Origin: Tardiphaga sp052076105
GTDB lineage: Bacteria > Pseudomonadota > Alphaproteobacteria > Rhizobiales > Xanthobacteraceae
DNA length: 64,000 bases
NCBI RefSeq assembly: GCF_052076105.1
Contig: NZ_CP197245.1
Coordinates: 3,410,001-3,474,000 of the forward strand
Reading direction: 5' to 3'
Of the stretch, positions 55,425 through 63,198 are shown piece by piece (position 1 is the stretch's first letter; every line of letters starts with the position of its first letter). The notes under the pieces are model-generated. The model was not told where the DNA came from and made no database searches. It saw only the letters and a list, made by a program, of their open reading frames with translations. The position numbers were made by a program, and so were the translations under genes.

Positions 55425-57202
55425 CAGTCTGTTCCGAGATAGGCCGAGACGACATCGGGATGACGCAGCACCGCCATCGACTCGCCGTCGGCAATACGGC
55501 GTCCGAAATTCAGCACGGTGATGTGCTGGGCTGCTTCCGACACCAGCGTCATGTCGTGATCGATGATCAGGATGGTGAGCCCCTGCGCGGCGATGCGCTT
55601 GAGCAGCTCATGCAGTTCGAGCTTCTCGGTCGAATTGAGACCGGCGGCAGGCTCATCGAGCAGCAGGAGCGTCGGATTCGCCGCCAAGGCGCGGGCGATC
55701 TCGATCAGGCGCTGATGGCCGTAGGAGAACGAGGTGATCAGCTCATTGGCGCGCGACCCAAGACCGACGAATGTGAGCGCCGCCAGAGCGCGTTCGGTGA
55801 GCGCAGCGTGGTCGCCCTTGCCGATCAGCGTATTGCCAGGCCGTTCGGCGCCGATGATGACGTTTTCCAGCGCCGTCATCGAGCGGAACAGACGGATGTT
55901 CTGGAAGGTGCGGCCGAGGCCTGCGGCTGCGCGCACATGCGGCGGCATCGTCGTGACATCGGTGCCGTCGAGCACCACTTTGCCGGATGTCGCCTCATAG
56001 AGGCCCGACAGCACGTTGAGCGTCGTGGTCTTGCCGGAGCCGTTCGGCCCGATCAGCGCATGCACGCCGCCGCGATGCACGGAGATGTCGACCTGATCGA
56101 CGGCTTTCAGACCGCCGAAGTGCTTCGACAGGCCGGTGACTTCGAGCACCATCTCGCCGCCGGTCGCCGCGGGCTTGAGCACCAGCGGTGCGGCGGATGG
56201 CGCGACCTTTTTCGGCGGTCGCATGCGGTCATAGGCCGCACTGACAAAGCCCCAGATGCCGTCCGGCATGAAGCGAATGATCAGGATCACCGACAGGCCG
56301 TAAATGGCGAGATAGAGGCCGGGCACGCTCTTGAGGAAGCGCAGCCATTCCGGGATCAGGATCAGGAGACCCGTGCCAATCGCCGAGCCGATCGGCGACG
56401 CCACACCGCCGAGCAGCGACATCGTCAGGAAGACGATGGATTCGGCAAAGGAGAACTGGTCTGGCGAGATATAGGCGAAGCCACCGGCGAACAATCCGCC
56501 GCCGAGACCGCCGAGCACGGCGCAGAGGGCAAAGGCATAGACCTTGGTGCGGAACACATCGATGCCGTTGACGCCGGCCGCGAGTTCATTGTCGCGCACC
56601 GCGCGCATGGCGCGGCCGAGCCGCGTATCCGGCAGATGCCAGACGACGTAGCCGACGATGGCGAGCACCGCGACGCAGAAGGCAAGATAGGACTGCGACG
56701 AGGAGAACAGCGCGGGGCGACCGATCTTGGATACGCCATCCGGGCCCTTGGTGAGCCAGATCGCATTGATCATCACCAGCGTGACGATCTGCTGGAACGA
56801 GATCGTCACCATGGCGAGATAATGCCCGCCAAGCCGCAGCGTCGACAGGCCCAATACCGCGCCGGCGACCAGCGCCATCGCACAGCCGCCGAACAGACAG
56901 AGCCAGTAGTTAAGCTGATAGTCCGTGGTACCGAGGCCGACCGCATAGGCGCCGAAACCGAAGAACGCCGCCTGCGCCAGATTGATCTGGCCGCACAGAC
57001 CGAGCACCACCGACAGTCCGAACACGGCGATGGCGAAGGTGGTCGCCTGCATCAGGATGTTGAGAATGTAGCCGTCGAACTGCATCGATGCGGCAAGGAA
57101 CACCACGATGGCGACGCCGATGAAATATGGCGCGTGGCGGATGATAAGCGGTTTCGGACGTGCGATGTCGGCCACCGACTGGATGTTCTCGCTGGTGCTC
57201 AT
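55424..57202 (-). CDS. Fused LivM permease-LivG ATPase
   Basis: The 592-residue protein joins two subunits usually encoded apart. Residues about 1-330 are the LivM permease (ten or so helices; FGLSVVLGLCGQINLAQAAFFGFGAYAVG and FVSAAYDRMRPPKK at the end). A linker (about 330-350) leads to LivG, with Walker A near 382-391 (IGPNGSGKTTTLNVLSG), signature FSYGHQRLIEIARALA and Walker B LLLLDEPAAGLN. It starts at ATG 57202, overlapping the livH stop (ATGA). The fusion fixes a 1:1 ratio of permease to ATPase. Confidence 0.93.
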   Translation of the reverse strand: MSTSENIQSVADIARPKPLIIRHAPYFIGVAIVVFLAASMQFDGYILNILMQATTFAIAVFGLSVVLGLCGQINLAQAAFFGFGAYAVGLGTTDYQLNYWLCLFGGCAMALVAGAVLGLSTLRLGGHYLAMVTISFQQIVTLVMINAIWLTKGPDGVSKIGRPALFSSSQSYLAFCVAVLAIVGYVVWHLPDTRLGRAMRAVRDNELAAGVNGIDVFRTKVYAFALCAVLGGLGGGLFAGGFAYISPDQFSFAESIVFLTMSLLGGVASPIGSAIGTGLLILIPEWLRFLKSVPGLYLAIYGLSVILIIRFMPDGIWGFVSAAYDRMRPPKKVAPSAAPLVLKPAATGGEMVLEVTGLSKHFGGLKAVDQVDISVHRGGVHALIGPNGSGKTTTLNVLSGLYEATSGKVVLDGTDVTTMPPHVRAAAGLGRTFQNIRLFRSMTALENVIIGAERPGNTLIGKGDHAALTERALAALTFVGLGSRANELITSFSYGHQRLIEIARALAANPTLLLLDEPAAGLNSTEKLELHELLKRIAAQGLTILIIDHDMTLVSEAAQHITVLNFGRRIADGESMAVLRHPDVVSAYLGTD

Positions 57203-58074
57203 GCTTTCTCCGCGACGCGTTCGCCGAAGATGCCCTGCGGACGAAACACCAGGAACAAGACCAGCACGAGAAAAGCAAAGCCGTCTTTATACGGCACGGA
57301 GATATAGGCGGCTCCGAAGGTCTCGATAATCCCGAGCGCAAGGCCGCCGATGATGGCGCCCGCGACATCGCCGAAGCCGCCGATGATGGTGGCCGCGAAA
57401 GCCTTCAGCGCGATGGTCGAGCCCATCTGGATCGAGACGAACAGGATCGGTGCGACGAGAAGTCCGGCAAGACCGCCGAGCACCGCGGAATAGATGAAGG
57501 TGATCATGATCATGGTGGAAACGGAAATGCCGAGCAGCGACGCCATCTCCTTGTCCTGCGACGTCGCCTGCAGCTTCTTGCCGATCATGGTGTGTTCGAA
57601 GAACCAGTAATTGAAGATCACCAGCGCGATGGTGACGGCGATGATCAGGAGATACTGGTTGTCGAGGTAAACCGGTCCAAGCTGGATGCCGGGCGTGTCG
57701 AACCAGCCCGGCAGCACCTGCGGCTGCGGGCCATACAGCGCCAGCACGCCATTGGCCATCAGGATCGAGGCGCCGATGGTGGCGATGATGACCGGCAGAT
57801 AGGTGCGGTGGCGCAGCGGATAATAGACGCCGAGATTGAAGATGACGCCGATCACCGCCATGCCGGCCAGCGCGATGATGAAGGACAGCCAGTAAGGCAG
57901 CGACAGATCGACCGCGCAGACCACCATGAGATAGGCGGCGACCATCGAGAATTCGCCTTGCGCGAAATTGACGACATTGGTGGCCCGGAAGATCAGGACG
58001 AAGCCCAGCGCCACCAGCGCATAGACGGCTCCGATGCCGACTCCCGTAAACAGTAACTGCAGTACCAGATCCAT
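57199..58074 (-). CDS. livH: LivH-type ABC permease
   Basis: The 291-residue inner-membrane protein shows LQLLFTGVGIGAVYALVALGFVLIFRATNVVNFAQGEFSMVAAYL, the LivH N-terminal signature, then LKAFAATIIGGFGDVAGAIIGG, the loop that meets the ATPase, and about eight helices in total. It overlaps the LivM-LivG gene by four bases. Upstream, a 213-base gap with a palindrome separates it from the binding-protein gene. Confidence 0.93.
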   Translation of the reverse strand: MDLVLQLLFTGVGIGAVYALVALGFVLIFRATNVVNFAQGEFSMVAAYLMVVCAVDLSLPYWLSFIIALAGMAVIGVIFNLGVYYPLRHRTYLPVIIATIGASILMANGVLALYGPQPQVLPGWFDTPGIQLGPVYLDNQYLLIIAVTIALVIFNYWFFEHTMIGKKLQATSQDKEMASLLGISVSTMIMITFIYSAVLGGLAGLLVAPILFVSIQMGSTIALKAFAATIIGGFGDVAGAIIGGLALGIIETFGAAYISVPYKDGFAFLVLVLFLVFRPQGIFGERVAEKA

Positions 58075-58117
58075 CAGGCGTGCTCGGTGGGAGGTGAATT
58101 ACGCGTCGAGGACAAGC

Positions 58118-58282
58118 TCGTCATTCCGGGGGCGCATGAAGGCGGCGAAGCCGCTGAAAGGCGAACCCGGAATCCGACATGGCGTGTGTGGCAACAGGCG
58201 CTGAACATTCTGGGATTCCCCGCCACTCCAATTGGAGTGGCTGAGGTTCACGCGCGAAGGGTGCGTGCCCCGGAATGACAGA
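58118..58282. repeat. REP-like palindrome between livK-type and livH genes
   Basis: Ends TCGTCATTCCGGG and CCCCGGAATGACAG match the family at 45665 and 63012. It holds the 20-bp perfect palindrome GCCACTCCAATTGGAGTGGC (58222-58241), flanked by ATTCCCC and TGAGGTTC. The same palindrome, inverted with its flanks, occurs at 63045-63064. Confidence 0.88.
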
Positions 58283-58287
58283 GCGGG

Positions 58288-59436
58288 TCAATTATCGAAT
58301 TCGATGTGCTTGTCGAAAACGATATTGCCCTTGTCGTTCTTCACGATGTTGTAGCCGTGCAGGCCGTCGCCGTTCTTGTCGAAATTGTATTCGCCTTCGG
58401 CGCCCGGATATTTCTTGATGGCAACGATGGCCTCGCGAATCTTCTGCGGATCGGTCGAGCCGGCATTCTTGATGGCCATGGCCAGCACGTTGATGGCATC
58501 ATACGGCCACGAGCTCTGGTTATCCGGTGCAACCTTGTAGGCATCGCGGTAAGCCTTGCCGAAGGCCTTCGAGGCCTCGGAGGAATCTTCCGCGTAATCG
58601 GCGACGCCATAGGTGCCGTAGAGCGCAGGACCGGCGAGTTTCAGCGCGGTGACATTGACGATCGAGGGCGAACCGACCCACGGAATGTTGACGCCGAGCT
58701 GTCGGAGTTGACGGGCAAAAATGCCGAGATCGTTTTCGAAGGTGAAATAGGAGCCGAGAATATCGGCGCCGGACTGCTTGATCGCGAGCACCACCGGGGT
58801 GAAGTCCTGGCTCTGATTGGCATAGCCCTGATCGAGCGCGACAGTCGCACCCAGCGGCCCGAGCGCTTCGGTCAGCGCCTTGCCGCCTGCCGTGCCGAAC
58901 GCATCGGTCGAATGCAGCACGGCCCACTTCTTCTTGTCGAGATTCTTGACGCCATATTCGGCGATCACGCGGCCGGAATAGCTGTCATTCGGACGGAAAC
59001 GAAACAGCCAGGGATTGCCGAGCTTGGTGAGGTTCGGATCGGTGCCGCCGAACATCACGGGCTTGCCGAGCTTCAGCACGTCCGGCGCCATCGCATGCAC
59101 CTGCGTCGAGCGGATCGAGCCGAGGAAGCCGACGATCTCGGGATTGGCAGCAAGCTTGGAGAAGGCCAGCACGATGCCGGGATTGGTGGTCTGATCGTCC
59201 TCGATGATCAGCTCGATCTGCTTGCCGAGAATGCCGCCGGCCTTGTTGACCGCCTCGACCGCGAGCTTGGCACCGCCTGTCGCATATTTGCCGGCTTCTG
59301 CGGCGGGACCCGTAATCGGCGCGCACATGCCGATCTTGATCGTTCCGCCACCCTGGGCGCGCGCGCTGCCAATGATGTAGGGGGCTGCCAGGCCGGCCGC
59401 GATACCAGCCGTGAATCCACGTCTCGTGAGCGTCAT
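58288..59436 (-). CDS. Leu/Ile/Val-type ABC binding protein LivK
   Basis: The 382-residue protein carries a twin-arginine-like signal (LTRRGFTAGIAAGLAAPYIIGSARA) and the periplasmic type I fold: IKIGMCAPITGPAAEAGKYATGGAKLAVEAVNKAGGILGKQIELIIEDDQT, then VIAEYGVKNLDKKKWAVLHSTDAFG. It is the ligand-capture part of the HAAT importer encoded downstream. The start at 59436 is chosen over the longer frame from 59565 because the signal begins there. A palindrome separates it from livH, which could raise binding-protein levels over the membrane parts. Confidence 0.9.
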   Translation of the reverse strand: MTLTRRGFTAGIAAGLAAPYIIGSARAQGGGTIKIGMCAPITGPAAEAGKYATGGAKLAVEAVNKAGGILGKQIELIIEDDQTTNPGIVLAFSKLAANPEIVGFLGSIRSTQVHAMAPDVLKLGKPVMFGGTDPNLTKLGNPWLFRFRPNDSYSGRVIAEYGVKNLDKKKWAVLHSTDAFGTAGGKALTEALGPLGATVALDQGYANQSQDFTPVVLAIKQSGADILGSYFTFENDLGIFARQLRQLGVNIPWVGSPSIVNVTALKLAGPALYGTYGVADYAEDSSEASKAFGKAYRDAYKVAPDNQSSWPYDAINVLAMAIKNAGSTDPQKIREAIVAIKKYPGAEGEYNFDKNGDGLHGYNIVKNDKGNIVFDKHIEFDN

Positions 59437-59596
59437 CGTCGTCTCCCTAAGAGGCCGGACTTGAGCGCCAGCCTTCTTTTGATGGACGGGAGTTGAGCGA
59501 AAAATTCCTGTCCTGTCTACAGCCCCGGCGAAATTCGTACGACGAATTGATGGGGTGCCGACCACAACGGCTTTGCCGCAAAATTATGCAGAGGAG

Positions 59597-60115
59597 TTAT
59601 CGCGCTTCGACGTCGTTCTCGTCGCCATTTTCAGTCGGCATCGCCGACAGGCACGTTTCCAGCTCATGCAACATGGCCTGCAGGTCTGACAATTTGCGCA
59701 CACCGAAACGTTTCGTCATCTCGGCATAGATGGCCTCCGATGTCGGCGCCACGACTTCGATCAATTTCAGTCCCTTCGCCGTGATCGAAACGATGCTGCG
59801 ACGCAAATCGGCTTTCAGCAGCCGACGCTCGATCAGCCGCCTGCCCTCCAGATCGCGCAGGATACGCGACAGGCTCGGGCCCAGCAGGAAAGCGACATGC
59901 GCCAGTTCCGTCACTTCGATCTCGCCGGACGCCGCCAGCGCGCGCAGGATGCGCCATTGCTGTTCGGTGAGATCATGCGCCCGCAGCGACGGCCGAAAAT
60001 GTCGCATCACCGATTCCCGCGTGCGCAGCAGCGACATCGGCAGCGACTGCGAGAAGTCGCGCATGGGGATTTTCGCGGCGGTTCTGGCGGTCCGTGGCTT
60101 TGATGCTGTCGTCAT
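59597..60115 (-). CDS. hpaR: Homoprotocatechuate degradation regulator HpaR (MarR family)
   Basis: The 172-residue protein has a winged helix-turn-helix: RAHDLTEQQWRILRALAASGEIEVTELAHVAFLLGPSLSRILRDLEGRRLIERR, with the wing LRRSIVSITAKG. It matches HpaR, which represses homoprotocatechuate genes until the aromatic acid is present. ATG 60115 has GAGGCG upstream and is preferred to an in-frame ATG at 60157. It diverges from hpaH, leaving a 137-base control region with a 12-bp palindrome. Confidence 0.88.
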   Translation of the reverse strand: MTTASKPRTARTAAKIPMRDFSQSLPMSLLRTRESVMRHFRPSLRAHDLTEQQWRILRALAASGEIEVTELAHVAFLLGPSLSRILRDLEGRRLIERRLLKADLRRSIVSITAKGLKLIEVVAPTSEAIYAEMTKRFGVRKLSDLQAMLHELETCLSAMPTENGDENDVEAR

Positions 60116-60199
60116 GGTCGCCTCTATAGAATGATTCTGGCGCACCGCCGTGTGCAACGCACAATCGATTTGTCGCGCCCGGGGTTTGATCGCAACAAC

Positions 60200-60211
60200 T
60201 TAACATGTTAA
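60200..60211. promoter_or_regulatory. Candidate HpaR operator
   Basis: TTAACATGTTAA is a perfect 12-bp palindrome in the hpaR-hpaH divergent region, 42 bases before hpaH. Palindromes of this size and AT content are typical MarR-family sites. A second, weaker palindrome AGAATGATTCT lies at 60128-60138. Confidence 0.5.
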
Positions 60212-60252
60212 TCACTTTGCCGCGCGGCTTTTCTGCGCGGGATGACGACCCG

Positions 60253-61059
60253 ATGGCACTCACCTCTTCAGACATATCAAGCGCGGCAGAACGCCTGCAT
60301 CACGCCGAGAAGACCCGGACCCAGATCCGGCAATTGTCGCTGGACCATCCGGCAATCACCATCGACGATGCCTATGCGATCCAGAAGGCATGGGTTGCAA
60401 TCAAGACCGGCGAAGGTCGCACCGTGCGCGGCCACAAGATCGGCCTCACCTCCAAGGCGATGCAGAGCGCGCTGAATATCGACGAGCCGGATTCCGGCGT
60501 GCTGCTCGACGACATGTTCTTCGCCGATGGCGGCATCGTTCCCACCGATCGTTTCATCGCAACCCGTGTCGAGGCCGAGCTCGCTTTCGTGATGAAGACG
60601 CGGCTCAGCGGACCCGACTGCACCATGTTCGACGTGCTCAGTGCCACCGACTTCGTGGTCCCGGCGCTGGAGATCCTCGACACGCGCGTCGAGCGCGTCG
60701 ATGCCGCGACCAAGGCCACGCGAAAAATCTTCGACACCATCGCCGACAATGCGGCGAATGCCGGCATCGTGCTCGGCGGCCGGCCGATGCGTCCGCTGGA
60801 GACCGATCTGCGCTGGGTGGGCGCCATGTGTCATCGCAACGGCCAGTTGGAGGAGACGGGCCTCGCCGCCGCTGTGCTGAACCATCCCGCCACCAGCGTC
60901 GCCTGGCTGGCCAACAAGATCGCGCCGCATGGGCTTGCGCTGGAACCTGGCCAGGTCGTTCTCGCCGGCTCCTTCATTCGCCCCATCGAGACCCGCAAAG
61001 GCGACACGATCCAGGCGGATTATGGCCCGTGGGGCACCGTGAGCTGCTACTTCGGCTGA
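60253..61059 (+). CDS. hpaH: 2-oxo-hept-4-ene-1,7-dioate hydratase HpaH
   Basis: HpaH adds water to 2-oxohept-4-ene-1,7-dioate, the step before HpaI. The 268-residue protein (E. coli 267) is a fumarylacetoacetate hydrolase-fold hydratase with VRGHKIGLTSKAMQSALNIDEPDSGVLLDDMFF, then VEAELAFVM (metal-site glutamates) and ETRKGDTIQADYGPWGTVSCYF at the end. ATG 60253 is chosen since the family begins with a MALTS-type start; the upstream ATG at 60205 lies in the operator palindrome. First gene of hpaH-hpaF-hpaE. Confidence 0.95.
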   Translation: MALTSSDISSAAERLHHAEKTRTQIRQLSLDHPAITIDDAYAIQKAWVAIKTGEGRTVRGHKIGLTSKAMQSALNIDEPDSGVLLDDMFFADGGIVPTDRFIATRVEAELAFVMKTRLSGPDCTMFDVLSATDFVVPALEILDTRVERVDAATKATRKIFDTIADNAANAGIVLGGRPMRPLETDLRWVGAMCHRNGQLEETGLAAAVLNHPATSVAWLANKIAPHGLALEPGQVVLAGSFIRPIETRKGDTIQADYGPWGTVSCYFG

Positions 61060-61075
61060 ACAGGGATCACGCACC

Positions 61076-61474
61076 ATGCCGCATTTCACCATCGAATATT
61101 CGGCCAATCTCGACGGCGCCGTGGATATCAGCGCGCTGTGTGAAGTCATCCGCAACGCCGCAGTGCAGACCGGCATCTTCCCGATCGGCGGCATTCGCGT
61201 GCGCGCGATCCGCTGCGAGCACTATGCCATCGCCGATGGCCGCGCGGGCCTCAGCTTTCTCGATATCCTGCTGCGGATCGGCGAAGGCCGCTCACTCGAG
61301 GTTCGCCAGAAGGCCGGCGAACAGATTTTCCAGACGGTCTCGCATCACCTCGACAATGTTTTCGCCGGTGGCCGCTTTGCGCTGTCCTTCGACATGCAGA
61401 TCAACGACAGCGCGACCAGCTGGAAGCGCAACACCATTCACGACTTGCTGAAAGCCGAGGCCAACAATGGCTAA
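61076..61474 (+). CDS. hpaF: 5-carboxymethyl-2-hydroxymuconate isomerase HpaF
   Basis: HpaF isomerises 5-carboxymethyl-2-hydroxymuconate before decarboxylation. The 132-residue protein belongs to the tautomerase superfamily: its catalytic Pro is residue 2, exposed when the initiator Met is removed (MPHFTIEYSANL). The C-terminal part shows FALSFDMQINDSATSWKRNTIHDLL, matching CHMI. It begins 16 bases after hpaH and overlaps hpaE by eight bases. Confidence 0.94.
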   Translation: MPHFTIEYSANLDGAVDISALCEVIRNAAVQTGIFPIGGIRVRAIRCEHYAIADGRAGLSFLDILLRIGEGRSLEVRQKAGEQIFQTVSHHLDNVFAGGRFALSFDMQINDSATSWKRNTIHDLLKAEANNG

Positions 61475-63008
61475 GACACCTGCCGATCACGCTGCCGTCT
61501 TCGCGGCCAATCAGGAACGCGCCGCGCCGCTGCTGAAGAAACTGACGGCCGACGGTATCGGCAACATTATCGATGGCCAGATCGTACCGTCATCATCGAG
61601 CGAGGTGTTCGAGACGACATCGCCGATCGATGGCACCGTATTGGCGCAGGTCGCGCGCGGCACGGCCGCGGATATCGACAGTGCCGCGAAGGCCGCGCAG
61701 CGCGCCTTCAGGGACTGGCGTGACATGGCGCCGACCACGCGCAAAAAGCTGCTGCATCGTGTGGCCGACGCCATAGAGGACAATGCCGACGACATCGCCG
61801 TGCTCGAATGTATCGACACCGGCCAGGCGCATCGCTTCATGGCCAAGGCCGCGATCCGCGGCGCCGAGAATTTCCGCTTCTATGCCGACAAATGCACGGA
61901 GGCCCGCGACGGCCTGAACATGCCGGCGGAGGAACACTGGAATGTCTCGACGCGCGTGCCGATCGGGCCGGTCGGCGTCATAACGCCGTGGAACACACCG
62001 TTCATGCTCTCCACCTGGAAGATCGCGCCGGCGCTGGCTGCCGGATGCACGGTGGTGCACAAGCCGGCGGAATGGTCGCCGGTCACGGCGGACCTGCTGG
62101 CGAAACTCGCAAAACAGGCCGGCCTGCCCGATGGCGTGCTGAACACCGTGCACGGCTTCGGCGAGGAATCCGGCAAGGCACTGACCGAACATCCCGCCAT
62201 CAAGGCCATCGCCTTTGTCGGCGAGAGCGCGACCGGCTCCGCGATCATGGCGCAGGGCGCGCCGACGCTGAAGCGCGTGCATTTCGAACTCGGCGGCAAG
62301 AATCCGGTGATCGTGTTCGACGATGCCGATCTGGACCGCGCGCTCGATGCCGTGGTGTTCATGATCTACTCGCTGAATGGCGAGCGCTGCACATCGTCGA
62401 GCCGGCTGCTCGTGCAGAGCACGATTGCCGACACATTCATCGAGAAACTCGCAGACCGTGTACGTGCGCTGAAAGTCGGCCATCCGCTCGATCCCCGGAC
62501 CGAAGTCGGCCCGCTGATCCATGAGCGGCACCACGCCAAGGTGTGCAGCTATTTCGACATCGCGCGGCAGGACGGCGCCACCATCGCCGTCGGCGGCAAG
62601 CCGCATGACGGCCCCGGCGGCGGACATTACGTGCAGCCGACGCTGGTGACTGGCGCACACAAGGACATGCGCGTGGCGCAGGAAGAAGTGTTCGGCCCGT
62701 TCCTCACGGTGATCCCGTTCGGCAGCGAGGCGGATGCGATCGAGATCGCCAATGCCGTGCAATACGGCCTCACCGGCTATGTCTGGACCAATGACGTGGG
62801 CCGTGCGCTGCGCGTGGCTGACGCGCTGGAAGCCGGCATGATCTGGCTCAATTCGGAAAACGTTCGCCATTTGCCGACGCCGTTCGGCGGCATGAAAGCC
62901 TCCGGCATCGGCCGCGACGGCGGCGACTATTCGTTCGAGTTCTATATGGAGACCAAACACGTCTCGCTGGCGCGCGGGACGCATAAGATACAGAGACTTG
63001 GCATCTAG
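61467..63008 (+). CDS. hpaE: 5-carboxymethyl-2-hydroxymuconic semialdehyde dehydrogenase HpaE
   Basis: HpaE oxidises the ring-cleavage semialdehyde with NAD. The 513-residue aldehyde dehydrogenase has the general-base Glu274 (HFELGGKNPVIVFDDADL) and the nucleophile Cys308 (NGERCTSSSRLLV), plus PWNTPFMLSTWKIAPALAAGCTVVHKPAEWSP for NAD binding. The start at 61467 overlaps hpaF. The HpaE call rests on its place between hpaF and hpaD. A palindromic repeat separates it from hpaD. Confidence 0.94.
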   Translation: MAKTPADHAAVFAANQERAAPLLKKLTADGIGNIIDGQIVPSSSSEVFETTSPIDGTVLAQVARGTAADIDSAAKAAQRAFRDWRDMAPTTRKKLLHRVADAIEDNADDIAVLECIDTGQAHRFMAKAAIRGAENFRFYADKCTEARDGLNMPAEEHWNVSTRVPIGPVGVITPWNTPFMLSTWKIAPALAAGCTVVHKPAEWSPVTADLLAKLAKQAGLPDGVLNTVHGFGEESGKALTEHPAIKAIAFVGESATGSAIMAQGAPTLKRVHFELGGKNPVIVFDDADLDRALDAVVFMIYSLNGERCTSSSRLLVQSTIADTFIEKLADRVRALKVGHPLDPRTEVGPLIHERHHAKVCSYFDIARQDGATIAVGGKPHDGPGGGHYVQPTLVTGAHKDMRVAQEEVFGPFLTVIPFGSEADAIEIANAVQYGLTGYVWTNDVGRALRVADALEAGMIWLNSENVRHLPTPFGGMKASGIGRDGGDYSFEFYMETKHVSLARGTHKIQRLGI

Positions 63009-63011
63009 GCT

Positions 63012-63176
63012 GTCATTCCGGGGCGCGCACTTGCGCGAACCTCAGCCACTCCAATTGGAGTGGCGGGAAATCCCGTGCGGTTCATCCCCTTCTGAACCGC
63101 ACGGCATAAAGAAGTGATGAACATATCGGGATTCCGGGTTCACGTGCGCAAGTGCGCACGCACCCCGGAATGACGA
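63012..63176. repeat. REP-like palindrome between hpaE and hpaD
   Basis: Ends TGTCATTCCGGGGCG and CCCCGGAATGACGAG match the family at 45665 and 58118. Inside are the 20-bp palindrome GCCACTCCAATTGGAGTGGC (63045-63064), inverted relative to the 58222 copy, and a further perfect hairpin GTGCGGTTCA/TGAACCGCAC (63075-63084 with 63093-63102). Its near-filling of the gap suggests insertion inside the operon. Confidence 0.9.
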
Positions 63177-63198
63177 GATAAAAACGCAGGAAACGCCC

